Source: Erysipelothrix sp. HDW6C (GTDB lineage: Bacteria > Bacillota_I > Bacilli_A > Erysipelotrichales > Erysipelotrichaceae). Taken from it: a DNA stretch of 64,000 bases. Position numbers and translations under genes: made by a program. This document shows positions 25,726-35,310 of this stretch, piece after piece (position 1 is the stretch's first letter; each line of letters opens with the position of its first letter). The notes under the pieces are model-generated. The model had not been told where the DNA came from, did not search any database, and worked only from the letters and a program-made list of their open reading frames with translations. The stretch spans positions 992,001 through 1,056,000 of the forward strand of contig NZ_CP049861.1 in the NCBI RefSeq assembly GCF_011299615.1, read 5' to 3'.

Positions 25726-26661
25726 CTAGTCACGAAGATCCTTTCCAGTGATTTCCAAGAAGACATCGTTAAGTGTTGGCATTTCATTGCGTACACTGAG
25801 GTAGTCAACATTTGCTTGTGTAAAGTGATTGATTAAATTTACAAGGTTGTGGTCACCACGGTGGCAACGAATGACAAGGTCATTAACATCCTGCGATACT
25901 TCGAATACGAAATCGAGGGACTTGACGCTCTCAATAAATGCAGCGCTCAGGTCGAAACTTGTGAAACTGACTGTTTCTCCGAATTGACTCATTGCTTTGA
26001 GTTCTTCTTTCGTACCCGTGGCAATCTCTTTCCCTTTGTCCATAATTACAACGCGGGTACAGATTTGTTCAATTTCTTCCATGTAATGGCTGGTGTAGAG
26101 GATGGTTGAACCTTGTTTGTTGAGTTCAACGATTCCCTCAAGAATCTTATTTCGACTTTGTGGATCAACCGCAACTGTTGGTTCATCGAGGATAATGAGT
26201 TTTGGTTTATGAGCAACCCCACAGGCAATGTTGAGACGACGTAGCAATCCACCACTCAGTTCCTTTGGTAGGTGCTTGGTGAAGTCTTGTAATCCTACAA
26301 ACTGAATTGCTTCTTCAACAAGTGCTTTACGTTCGTGCTTGTCATTGACATACAGTCCGCAGAAGTAGTCAATATTCTCATAGACATTCAACTCATCGAA
26401 GACCGCAACGTCTTGCGGAACAATTCCAATATTTCGTTTGATTTCCAATGCGTTTGGGCTCATTTTCTTTCCGAAGATTTCGATGGTTCCATGTTCGTAT
26501 TTTAAGAGTGAGAGCAAGCAATTAATTGTTGTGCTCTTTCCGCTCCCGTTAGGACCCAACAATCCTAACACTTCGCCTTCTTTGATGTTTAAGTTAAGGT
26601 GATCGACGGCGGTAAAGTCCCCATAACGTTTTACTAAATCGGTAATTTCTAATGTGTTCAT
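25726..26661 (-). CDS. ABC transporter ATP-binding protein
   Basis: The ATPase has Walker A GPNGSGKSTTINC, signature LSGGLLRRLNIACG, Walker B LIILDEPTVAVDPQSR and H-loop TSHYMEEIE, followed by a C-terminal region (about 220-311) common to CcmA/NatA-like exporters. The frame opens at 26685, but AAGGAGA is located just before the ATG at 26661 (MNTLEITDLVKRYG), which is the start. It heads the three-gene exporter operon and diverges from the histidine kinase gene. Confidence 0.93.
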   Translation of the reverse strand: MNTLEITDLVKRYGDFTAVDHLNLNIKEGEVLGLLGPNGSGKSTTINCLLSLLKYEHGTIEIFGKKMSPNALEIKRNIGIVPQDVAVFDELNVYENIDYFCGLYVNDKHERKALVEEAIQFVGLQDFTKHLPKELSGGLLRRLNIACGVAHKPKLIILDEPTVAVDPQSRNKILEGIVELNKQGSTILYTSHYMEEIEQICTRVVIMDKGKEIATGTKEELKAMSQFGETVSFTSFDLSAAFIESVKSLDFVFEVSQDVNDLVIRCHRGDHNLVNLINHFTQANVDYLSVRNEMPTLNDVFLEITGKDLRD

Positions 26662-26694
26662 AAGTAGTTCTCCTTGTTCGTACACCTATCATAG

Positions 26695-26717
26695 CTGTTT
26701 GATTGCTTATCAAACAG
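26695..26717. repeat. 23-bp inverted repeat in the divergent promoter region
   Basis: CTGTTTGAT (26695-26703) and ATCAAACAG (26709-26717) are perfect 9-bp arms around TGCTT. It lies about 35 bases upstream of the ATPase start and probably overlaps that operon's promoter. Confidence 0.65.
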
Positions 26718-26735
26718 TGGTAAATGTCACCAGTG

Positions 26736-26755
26736 CAAATGACATTTGTCATTTG
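26736..26755. promoter_or_regulatory. Inverted repeat overlapping the -35 of the kinase promoter, candidate response-regulator site
   Basis: CAAATGAC (26736-26743) and GTCATTTG (26748-26755) flank ATTT. A related half site AAATGTCA lies at about 26722-26729. The site covers the -35 box of the histidine kinase promoter. Confidence 0.55.
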
Positions 26756-26774
26756 TGCTGTGAAAATTTATAAT
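26746..26774 (+). promoter_or_regulatory. Predicted promoter of the two-component operon
   Basis: TTGTCA (26746-26751), a 17-base spacer and TATAAT (26769-26774) are close to consensus. Confidence 0.72.
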
Positions 26775-26792
26775 AGGTACAGGTGATTGTTG

Positions 26793-27833
26793 ATGAGACG
26801 TTATGGACTGAAAGGAATTCTTTATCTTATGATGGCAATGTCAGTGGTTCGAACAGGAATCAGTGACATTGATATTTTGGCGTTATTAATTCCTATTATT
26901 GCAACATGCGGCTTGTCTTTAAATACTGACCGCCGCATTCGCATCGGTCTTTTTGCACTGATATCTATCCTATCCATTCCCATTCCATTGTTAATCCTCT
27001 CGTTCCCACTGATTGCATTTGATTTTGATTCGCCAGTTGATTTTGTTTTCTTAGTGCCACTACTTTTGAAACCAAACTTTAATGCATTGATTATTTTTGG
27101 GAGTTCGTGTCTGATATATGCTTTGGGCTCCTTGGAATACAACAACGATGTTCTAACTACAAAGCTGGAGGCCTTCAACGATCAACAACGCACTCTTGAA
27201 CTGAGCCAGGAACAAATGCAAGTGCAAGCAATCAAGGAGCATGATGATCAATTGAAAGTAGAACGGTTGAATGAGCGCAATCGAATTGCTCGAGATATAC
27301 ATGATAATGTCGGCCATCTTCTTTCAAGTGCAATCATTCAAGTTGGGGCATTGCAAGCAATCAATACGGATGCACATAAAGATCCGGTCTATGCTACTTT
27401 AAAACAAACACTGGATCAGGGAATGGACTCAATCCGAAGTAGCGTTCATGCCCTTTATAATGAATCCATTCAATTTGAAGAGGAAGTAGCAACCTATTTG
27501 GAAATTCTAAAAGAGAAGGATGTTAATTTGGATATTCATATTCAAGAACTCGATCCAAAACTTCAAAACACATTACTCTTAATTCTTAAAGAAGCAGTTA
27601 ATAATATTGTGAAACACAGTAACGCAACCGCAGTTAAAGTTTCAATCAAAGAGACACGTGCCCATGTGATCGTAACAATTCACGACAATGGAACGTTGCA
27701 ATCAGCGCATATGTCATCTGGGATTGGGCTTAAGGGGATACAAAAACGTATTAAAGATTTAAACGGTGTCTGTAACATTCAAACACATGATGGATACCGA
27801 ATCTATATTAATGTACCGAAGGAGATAGTATGA
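26793..27833 (+). CDS. Sensor histidine kinase, NarL/LiaS/DesK-type (HisKA_3)
   Basis: About 346 residues: a membrane part of four or five spans (about 8-112) with little outside sequence, a coiled segment (about 120-160), the HisKA_3 dimerisation helix ERNRIARDIHDNVGHLLSSA with phospho-acceptor His170, and a HATPase domain (LLLILKEAVNNIVKHSNATAV; GIGLKGIQKRIKDLNG). The frame can begin at TTG 26787, but ATG 26793 is preferred with SD AGGTGAT. Intramembrane sensing with an adjacent ABC exporter resembles systems that detect membrane damage or transporter activity. It overlaps the response regulator gene by 4 bases. Confidence 0.9.
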   Translation: MRRYGLKGILYLMMAMSVVRTGISDIDILALLIPIIATCGLSLNTDRRIRIGLFALISILSIPIPLLILSFPLIAFDFDSPVDFVFLVPLLLKPNFNALIIFGSSCLIYALGSLEYNNDVLTTKLEAFNDQQRTLELSQEQMQVQAIKEHDDQLKVERLNERNRIARDIHDNVGHLLSSAIIQVGALQAINTDAHKDPVYATLKQTLDQGMDSIRSSVHALYNESIQFEEEVATYLEILKEKDVNLDIHIQELDPKLQNTLLLILKEAVNNIVKHSNATAVKVSIKETRAHVIVTIHDNGTLQSAHMSSGIGLKGIQKRIKDLNGVCNIQTHDGYRIYINVPKEIV

Positions 27834-28450
27834 AATTAGTTCTGATTGACGATGACCCAATTGTGAGTTCATCCCTAAAAATGATCCTCCAAGCGAAAGG
27901 GGATTGTGAAGTTGCTGCCATTGGTGGCGATGGACGTGAGGCACTCGGCTTATATAAGGAACACAATCCCGATATAATGTTAATGGATATTCGTATGAAA
28001 GATATGAATGGCATTGATGCAGGTCGTGAGGTATTAGCCTATGATTCGAGTGCGCGTATTATATTCCTTACAACCTTTGTTGATGATGAATATATCGAAG
28101 ATGCATTAACCATAGGTGCGATGGGCTACATTTTAAAGCAAGACTTTGCGAATATTGGTTCCGCCATCCAAGCGGTAATGAATGATCAAATGGTTTTCGG
28201 GCAAGATATTGTTTCAAAGATACAAAAAAGAACCAAGTCCAGTCGTCATAATATTCCAGATAATTTCACGCAAACGGAAATGGAACTGGTAAGATTAGTG
28301 GCAGATGGACTCAGTAATAAGGAAATTGCCCACAATCTTGGTTTTAGTGAAGGGACAATTCGAAATTACTTGAGTGTCATTTTGGAAAAGTTAGACTTGC
28401 GTGATCGCACGCAACTGGCAATCTATTATTATAAGAACATTGCCGATTAG
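27830..28450 (+). CDS. NarL/LuxR-family response regulator
   Basis: The 206-residue regulator has a receiver domain with acidic pocket IDDDP, phospho-acceptor Asp53 (IMLMDIRMKDMNG) and Lys in YILKQDF. A C-terminal LuxR-type HTH follows (TQTEMELVRLVADGLSNKEIAHNLGFSEGTIRNYLSVILEKLDLRDRTQLAIYYY). It pairs with the overlapping kinase. Its likely targets are the inverted repeats in the divergent region that also drives the ABC exporter. Confidence 0.94.
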   Translation: MKLVLIDDDPIVSSSLKMILQAKGDCEVAAIGGDGREALGLYKEHNPDIMLMDIRMKDMNGIDAGREVLAYDSSARIIFLTTFVDDEYIEDALTIGAMGYILKQDFANIGSAIQAVMNDQMVFGQDIVSKIQKRTKSSRHNIPDNFTQTEMELVRLVADGLSNKEIAHNLGFSEGTIRNYLSVILEKLDLRDRTQLAIYYYKNIAD

Positions 28451-28458
28451 GAGGGACT

Positions 28459-28650
28459 ATGAAACATATTATATTTGTTAAAGATTTAGATACTGAAGAA
28501 GCATACAAAAAGGTAGCCCATGAAATGGACAATACAAGGATTGAGTACTCAATCAGTTTGGGAACGAGCAGCGTTACTGTGAGTGGGTCTAATGACGTGG
28601 TCTATACTGCAAAACAAGCAATCATTCAAGCGGGCTTTATTGTGCAATAA
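28459..28650 (+). CDS. Small HMA-like protein without the CxxC metal site
   Basis: The 63 residues follow the beta-alpha-beta-beta-alpha-beta pattern of heavy-metal-associated domains: KHIIFVKDLD, TEEAYKKVAHEMD, IEYSISLG, SSVTVSG, VVYTAKQAIIQAG, FIVQ. The metal loop GMTCxxC is replaced by LDTEEAY and the protein has no cysteine at all. Its SD (GGAGG) begins right after the regulator stop, 8 bases away, so it is cotranscribed with the two-component system. The domain call is a pattern judgement. It might have turned into a protein-interaction or small-molecule-binding module. Confidence 0.55.
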   Translation: MKHIIFVKDLDTEEAYKKVAHEMDNTRIEYSISLGTSSVTVSGSNDVVYTAKQAIIQAGFIVQ

Positions 28651-28662
28651 GCCTGCTTTTTA
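28628..28662 (+). terminator. Intrinsic terminator overlapping the end of the HMA-like gene
   Basis: AGCGGGCTTTATTG and CAATAAGCCTGCT (28629-28642, 28645-28657) pair with one G-T and one bulged base, followed by TTTTTA. The 5' arm is coding sequence. Confidence 0.78.
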
Positions 28663-28682
28663 TTTGTTTAAAGGAGATACAA

Positions 28683-29468
28683 ATGGAGTATACAATCAAG
28701 GCATTTGCCAATCTTGTCAAAATTCCTGTTCGAACGCTGCATTACTATGATGAAATAAACCTTTTAAACCCTCATCGCATTGATCCGGCAAATAACTATC
28801 GTTATTATAGTGATTGTCAAATTCAAAGGGTGAACCGTATTATTTATTTTAAGTCGATGGGAATTCGCCTGGATGAGATAAAAATGTTATTAGCCGAAGA
28901 TAAGGTGGCCCATCATGATACCGTTGTTGCGCGAAGAGTTGCAGAGTTACATGCCGATATTATGGCAAAACAAGTACTCGTCAATCGCTTGCAATCATTT
29001 TTAAGTGATCGTAAAGAAATTCCAATTGCAATGGTAGTTCGTCCCGAACTTACGGTTGTTTCCAACCGGGAGACTTTACCTGCTGGCGCTGATATCTATG
29101 CAAAACGATTTAATAAACTGATGCAGTCATTGAAGGCGTGTGGCTTACAACCAATCGGCCCCTTATGTGCATGGAATCATGATGATTATCGCAAATACAA
29201 TCCCCAGTCTGTAGATGTGGAAGTGTATGCAGAAGTAAGTACTTCAATTGAAGGGGTTACAAAGAAAATTCCCATGCAAAGAATTGTTCGATTACGTCAT
29301 CACGGTTCCTATGCTGAAATCCCTGCGAAATATGCTGCAATGCTAACATGGATGGTAGAGAATGGCTTCGAATATGCAGGGAAGACACACGAACGCTATA
29401 TCATTGACTTCGCACAAACACAAGATCAGGAGCAATTTGTAACAGATCTCGAAATTGAAATTATTTGA
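28683..29468 (+). CDS. MerR-family regulator with GyrI-like effector domain
   Basis: The 261-residue protein has an N-terminal MerR winged helix (YTIKAFANLVKIPVRTLHYYDEINLLNPHRIDPANNYRYYS, 1-45), a dimerisation helix (about 76-115) and a C-terminal GyrI-like effector domain. The effector domain includes VVSNRETLPAG, YAKRFNKLMQSLKACGLQPIGPLCAWNHDDYRKYNP and RLRHHGSYAEIPAKYAAMLTWMVENGF. BmrR-like regulators of this layout bind lipophilic or cationic drugs. It lies behind the terminator of the two-component operon with its own SD AAAGGAGA. Its target is not evident; the nearby ABC genes are possible. Confidence 0.88.
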   Translation: MEYTIKAFANLVKIPVRTLHYYDEINLLNPHRIDPANNYRYYSDCQIQRVNRIIYFKSMGIRLDEIKMLLAEDKVAHHDTVVARRVAELHADIMAKQVLVNRLQSFLSDRKEIPIAMVVRPELTVVSNRETLPAGADIYAKRFNKLMQSLKACGLQPIGPLCAWNHDDYRKYNPQSVDVEVYAEVSTSIEGVTKKIPMQRIVRLRHHGSYAEIPAKYAAMLTWMVENGFEYAGKTHERYIIDFAQTQDQEQFVTDLEIEII

Positions 29469-29519
29469 CATTACAGTCACTGTAGCCTTTAAGATAGAAC
29501 TATTGAAAAGGAGAAAATA

Positions 29520-29975
29520 ATGGAACACTTAGTTTATTGTGAAAAAGAGGCGGATGTTCTTGGAAAACTGGTGCGTGGTGAAAAGACGATGATAGTACGA
29601 GGCGCAGCAGGACGTAAATTACCTTATGGCCGTGTTTTTGAAAATGAAATTCTTTACTTTGTCGTTAATGATGGCACTCACATGGTTATGGCGAAAGCAG
29701 TTGTGAGTCATGTGATCAATAGTGAATCACTGAATCCCACAGAAGCGGTCGAAATTATGACATGCCATGCAAAAGCACTGAATCTCTCAGCGAAACAACA
29801 TAAACGCTGGGCTGGGAAAAAGCGATACTGTTTGGTAAGTGTCAAAGATGTTCAGATGCTGGAGAAACCGTTTCGATATGGTCGTCAAAGAAACATGGAT
29901 GATTGGATTACGGTTGCCTCAATTGATGAAATTAAGGAAGGTTCAATGGTCGAATACGAGAGTATTCGAATTTGA
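29520..29975 (+). CDS. ASCH/PUA-like protein, function unknown
   Basis: A 151-residue protein whose N-terminal half follows the ASCH/PUA-like pattern: LGKLVRGEKTMIVRGAAGRKLPYGRVFENEILYFVVNDGTHMVMAKAVVSHVIN, that is a short helix, G-x-K, a basic loop, a beta strand with NDG and A-x-A-x-V. The C-terminal half has KRWAGKKRYCLVSVKDVQMLEKPF, also typical of ASCH proteins. The family is thought to bind RNA or modified nucleosides. The SD is AAAAGGAG and the gene stands alone before the glycolytic operon. The assignment rests on pattern only. Confidence 0.55.
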   Translation: MEHLVYCEKEADVLGKLVRGEKTMIVRGAAGRKLPYGRVFENEILYFVVNDGTHMVMAKAVVSHVINSESLNPTEAVEIMTCHAKALNLSAKQHKRWAGKKRYCLVSVKDVQMLEKPFRYGRQRNMDDWITVASIDEIKEGSMVEYESIRI

Positions 29976-30011
29976 TATAATCCAATCTGAAAATATTTCA
30001 ATAGTACTGTA

Positions 30012-30056
30012 AACACTATCTTTTAACAAGCGATTGCGAAAAGGAGTGTTTTTTTA
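30012..30056 (+). terminator. Intrinsic terminator after the ASCH-like gene
   Basis: AACACT (30012-30017) and AGTGTT (30045-30050), with an inner CTTTT/AAAAG pairing, run into TTTTTT. Confidence 0.6.
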
Positions 30057-30095
30057 TCGCTTATGTGAATTCACGAACAAGTCACTTGTATTTCA

Positions 30096-30124
30096 TTGTT
30101 TATCCAGTGTTTATTTGTTATAAT
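30096..30124 (+). promoter_or_regulatory. Predicted promoter of pgk-tpiA-eno
   Basis: TTGTTT (30096-30101), a 17-base spacer and TATAAT (30119-30124) with an extended TGt make a strong sigma-A promoter, as expected for glycolytic genes. Confidence 0.75.
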
Positions 30125-30149
30125 AAAAAACGTATATAAGGAGGCAATT

Positions 30150-31349
30150 ATGACTAAAAGAACTGTCACAGATTTGGATGTTGCTGGCAAACGAGTCATA
30201 GTACGTGTCGATTTTAACGTTCCATTAAAAGATGGCGTTATTACAGATGACAACCGTATTAAGGGTGCGTTACCAACAATCAAATATTTGGTCGAAAACA
30301 ACGCAAAAGTTATTCTTATGTCACACTTGGGGAAAGTTAACCATAAGGATGCAGAAAAAACAGAAGCAGACAAAGCTAAAAACAACATGGCACCTGTTGC
30401 TGTCAGACTGCAAGAACTTTTACCAGAGACAAAAGTTACTTTTGTTCCGGTAACACGTGGGGCTCAGCTTGAGGAGGCTGTAGCAGATATGAAGGACGGC
30501 GATATCGTTCTCATGCAAAACACACGTTATGAAGTAGGAGAAAGCAAGAATGATGACAACTTGGCATCATACTGGGCAAGCTTAGGTGACTTATTTGTTA
30601 CTGATGCATTCGGTTCAGTTCACCGTGCGCATGCTTCTACTGTTGGTATTGCACATCACTTACCTTCAGCATTGGGATTCCTTGTTGAAAAAGAAGTTAA
30701 ATTCTTATCAGAAGCTATTTACTCACCAAAACGCCCATTCGTTGCGATTTTAGGTGGCGCTAAAGTTAGCGATAAAATCAATGTTATTGAAAACTTACTT
30801 GATGTTGCTGATAAAGTTATCGTTGGTGGTGGAATGGCGTATACATTCTACAAAGCAATGGGACTTGAAATTGGAACATCATTGGTCGAAATGGATCGTA
30901 TCGATGTAGCGAAAGCAATTATCGAAAAAGCAGGGGACAAATTAATTCTTCCTGTAGATAACGTTGTAGCAAAAGCGTTTGCTCCAGATGCAGAACACTT
31001 CGTTGCTGCAGAAGATGCAATGCCAGCGGATATGATGGGTCTTGACATTGGTCCAAAATCAATCGAGTTGTTCAAGAAAGAACTCGAAGGTGCTAAAACA
31101 GTTGTTTGGAATGGTCCAATGGGCGTATTTGAATTCCCTGCATTTGCAAAAGGTACTTTAGAAGTATGTAAGGCTATTACAGAACTTCCAGACGTATTGA
31201 GTGTCATTGGTGGTGGTGATTCCGCTGCTGCTGCAATTCAATTAGGATTCAAAGACCAAATCACACACATCTCAACAGGTGGTGGGGCTAGTTTAGAATT
31301 TATGGAAGGAAAAGAATTGCCAGGTATTGCTGCAATTCAGGATAAATAA
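30150..31349 (+). CDS. pgk: Phosphoglycerate kinase
   Basis: The 399-residue enzyme shows [15 protein letters not shown] at the N-terminus, [41 protein letters not shown] in the hinge/nucleotide region, [18 protein letters not shown] and [10 protein letters not shown] at the nucleotide-binding glycine loop. It makes ATP and 3-phosphoglycerate from 1,3-bisphosphoglycerate. Start 30150 follows AAGGAGG; the open frame upstream to 30096 covers the promoter and is not coding. First gene of a glycolytic operon with tpiA and eno; gap and pgm are not here. Confidence 0.97.
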   Translation: MTKRTVTDLDVAGKRVIVRVDFNVPLKDGVITDDNRIKGALPTIKYLVENNAKVILMSHLGKVNHKDAEKTEADKAKNNMAPVAVRLQELLPETKVTFVPVTRGAQLEEAVADMKDGDIVLMQNTRYEVGESKNDDNLASYWASLGDLFVTDAFGSVHRAHASTVGIAHHLPSALGFLVEKEVKFLSEAIYSPKRPFVAILGGAKVSDKINVIENLLDVADKVIVGGGMAYTFYKAMGLEIGTSLVEMDRIDVAKAIIEKAGDKLILPVDNVVAKAFAPDAEHFVAAEDAMPADMMGLDIGPKSIELFKKELEGAKTVVWNGPMGVFEFPAFAKGTLEVCKAITELPDVLSVIGGGDSAAAAIQLGFKDQITHISTGGGASLEFMEGKELPGIAAIQDK

Positions 31350-31351
31350 CA

Positions 31352-33420
<2,069 letters not shown>

Positions 33421-33426
33421 TTTATG

Positions 33427-33454
33427 AAGACATCCTAAGGGATGTCTTTTTTTA
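33427..33454 (+). terminator. Intrinsic terminator after eno
   Basis: AGACATCC and GGATGTCT (33428-33435, 33440-33447) with a short loop and seven Ts. Confidence 0.93.
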
Positions 33455-33477
33455 TTGCAACAGAGTACTGATTGGGT

Positions 33478-33506
33478 TTCAAAAACTTTACAAATCATGC
33501 CATACT
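33478..33506 (+). promoter_or_regulatory. Candidate promoter of a small transcript downstream of eno
   Basis: TTCAAA (33478-33483), a 17-base spacer and CATACT (33501-33506) with an extended TGc. Confidence 0.35.
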
Positions 33507-33513
33507 TTCGATC

Positions 33514-33630
33514 GTGGTAATGTTGAATTTGAAGAGTAAAGACACGGTGAAATACATACTTTTTGGAGTTTGAAGGGTAAATATAAAAATGGACAATGCT
33601 TAAGACTTTATCCATTTTTATATGAATATG
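33514..33630 (+). ncRNA. Candidate small RNA between eno and the nucleoside locus
   Basis: The stretch follows a plausible extended -10 promoter and ends in a long perfect hairpin, ATATAAAAATGGA (33581-33593) with TCCATTTTTATAT (33611-33623), whose 3' arm contains a T run. It contains no ORF with a proper SD. Nothing ties it to a known RNA class, so this is a structural suggestion only. Confidence 0.3.
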
Positions 33631-33764
33631 CTTGGAAATGCTAAATTTATGCACAGAAAAATTTGGCAAAACTTAAGATTAAATGTGATTTTCAAATATT
33701 TCCATAAAAAATATATAGAAATTTACAATTTCACATAATTTAGCAAGTTCAAAGATTATGGGAT

Positions 33765-33790
33765 AAAAATGCCGATTTAAAGGCATTTTT
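33765..33790. terminator. Terminator-like hairpin upstream of the nucleoside promoter
   Basis: AAAAATGCC (33765-33773) and GGCATTTTT (33782-33790) form a 9-bp stem usable in either direction. It may insulate the following promoter. Confidence 0.55.
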
Positions 33791-33844
33791 CGGAAGTTCT
33801 CTTAAGTTTTGCCAAAAATGTACTGAGTCAAATACGATAACATA

Positions 33845-33858
33845 TGTAAACGCTTACT
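33845..33858. promoter_or_regulatory. cre-like site 1
   Basis: TGTAAACGCTTACT matches the catabolite-responsive element TGWAANCGNTNWCA except at the last base; it lies about 20 bases upstream of the -35. Confidence 0.6.
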
Positions 33859-33876
33859 CAAACACAAAAACATGCT

Positions 33877-33905
33877 TTGACAACGCTTACATTATTCGTT
33901 ATTAT
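33877..33905 (+). promoter_or_regulatory. Predicted promoter of the nucleoside uptake/degradation operon
   Basis: TTGACA (33877-33882), a 17-base spacer and TATTAT (33900-33905); the -35 is perfect. Confidence 0.75.
33878..33891. promoter_or_regulatory. cre-like site 2 over the -35 box
   Basis: TGACAACGCTTACA matches TGWAANCGNTNWCA with one mismatch and overlaps the -35, where CcpA would repress. Confidence 0.6.
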
Positions 33906-33911
33906 TGCCTT

Positions 33912-34145
33912 AAGAACACGTTGAAAAGTTCTTAGAATTAGTTGCTACCGAGGAATTGTTTGAAAGGAGGCCTTACGAATCATTGAAAATGTAATCCCGT
34001 TTCTTAGAAATATGCAGTAAACATCTTAATGGATGGAGCGGAGAGAAACCGCAAATGAATTCAAAATAATCTTACGTCATTACATCGTAATGACACTAAA
34101 TCTCATAATGAGACCCAGATGAAATACTGGAACATGGAGGAAAAC
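33912..34145 (+). other. Long structured 5' leader of the nucleoside operon
   Basis: From the predicted transcript start about 235 bases precede the lipoprotein gene. They contain the hairpins TAAGAAC/GTTCTTA (33911-33934), GTCATTAC/GTAATGAC (34076-34094) and TCTCAT/ATGAGA (34101-34113), and an SD-like GAAAGGAGG (33962-33970) with no convincing ORF behind it. No known riboswitch motif was recognised, and no intrinsic terminator was seen inside the leader. Confidence 0.4.
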
Positions 34146-35231
34146 ATGAAAAAATTATTTAAAGTATTATTAGTTGGATTGATTACATTTTCACTTGTAG
34201 CGTGTGGTTCTACAGATAAACCTGCTGAGGGTGGTGGCGACAAACCCGTCAAAGTAGCATTATTGGTTCAAATGCTTGGTGACTTATCATTTAATGATAG
34301 TGCAAAAGTTGGGGTAGATAAAGCTGCTGCCGATCTTGGCATGGACGTAAAGATAATTGAGTATGGTACTGACGTAAGTAAAGAAGAATCAAGTCTTATT
34401 GATGCAGCTGACTCAGGATACGATATCATTATTGCACCATCAAACTTTGCAGACTACTACGAGCAACATGCAAAAGAATACCCAGATACAACCTTTATCT
34501 TATTCGATGCAACTGTTGATTACGATGCAAATGGCGATGATGTAAAGAATGTCTACAGTATTGTATATAGCGCAAACGAAGCATCATTTGCTGCAGGTTA
34601 CTTAGCTGCTAAGAAATCTGAAACAGGCGTTATTGGTTTCTTAGGTGGACAAGAAGCACCTGTTATTAATGACTTCCTCGTTGGATACATTGAAGGTGCA
34701 AAACTAGCGAATCCAGATATCAAAGTAGCTGTTTCATTTGTCGGTAACTGGACTGACTCAGCCAAAGGTAAAGAGCTAACACTTGCCATGAACAATCAAA
34801 AAGCGGATGTAGTCTTTGCAGCTGCTGGTGGTGCAGGTATGGGAATCTTTGAAGCTGCTATCGAAAAAGGAACACAATCAATTGGTGTCGACTTTGACCA
34901 AGCAACAGTCTTTGCAGAGCAAGGAAAAGATGATTTTGCTAATGTCACAATGACATCGGTATTGAAAAATGTTGGCGATTCACTCTTCCGAGCACTTGAA
35001 CTTTATCAAAAAGGTGAGTTGAAAGTCGGCCAAGCTGAAACTCTTGGAATCAAAGAGAACGGTGTTGGACTTGCAGATAATAAATTCTATGAGGCAGCAG
35101 TTAGCGAAGAAATCAGAAAAGACGTGGCTGATTTTATCAAGAAGATTGCTGATGGGGAAGTAGAAGTTACATCATTCTATGGAATGGAAACATCAACATT
35201 TACTGAACTAAAGAACTCAGTTAGACCTTAA
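34146..35231 (+). CDS. BMP-family nucleoside-binding lipoprotein
   Basis: A lipoprotein (MKKLFKVLLVGLITFSLVACGS; lipobox LVAC, Cys20) of 361 residues with a BMP/PnrA-type periplasmic-binding fold: VKVALLVQMLGDLSFNDSAKVG, SGYDIIIAPSNFADYYE, GVIGFLGGQEAPVINDFLVGYIEGAK and TQSIGVDFDQATVF. BMP proteins bind nucleosides and feed ABC importers of the NupOPQ/BmpDEFG kind, whose genes follow. Start 34146 is set by ATGGAGGA immediately upstream; the frame continues to 34119 without an SD. A strong hairpin after the gene should raise its level over the membrane components. Confidence 0.93.
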   Translation: MKKLFKVLLVGLITFSLVACGSTDKPAEGGGDKPVKVALLVQMLGDLSFNDSAKVGVDKAAADLGMDVKIIEYGTDVSKEESSLIDAADSGYDIIIAPSNFADYYEQHAKEYPDTTFILFDATVDYDANGDDVKNVYSIVYSANEASFAAGYLAAKKSETGVIGFLGGQEAPVINDFLVGYIEGAKLANPDIKVAVSFVGNWTDSAKGKELTLAMNNQKADVVFAAAGGAGMGIFEAAIEKGTQSIGVDFDQATVFAEQGKDDFANVTMTSVLKNVGDSLFRALELYQKGELKVGQAETLGIKENGVGLADNKFYEAAVSEEIRKDVADFIKKIADGEVEVTSFYGMETSTFTELKNSVRP

Positions 35232-35245
35232 AAAACTTGAAGTCT

Positions 35246-35282
35246 CTGGCGCAGTTCTCTTAATGAACTGCGCCAGTTTTAT
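35246..35282 (+). terminator. Intercistronic hairpin/terminator after the lipoprotein gene
   Basis: CTGGCGCAGTTC and GAACTGCGCCAG (35246-35257, 35265-35276) make a 12-bp perfect GC-rich stem followed by TTTTATATA. Partial termination or RNA protection would give excess binding protein. Confidence 0.85.
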
Positions 35283-35310
35283 ATATTTTTACTATCGGAG
35301 GTGAGTTATT

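Noticed and set aside
30065-30074. GTGAATTCAC palindrome upstream of pgk as a Rex site
   Set aside because: Rex operators need the two half sites separated by about four bases; here they are fused, and the pgk promoter lies well downstream.
33962-33995. Leader peptide behind the SD-like GAAAGGAGG in the nucleoside operon leader
   Set aside because: The only frames within reach start at TTG or ATT at poor spacing, and the TTG frame stops after three codons.
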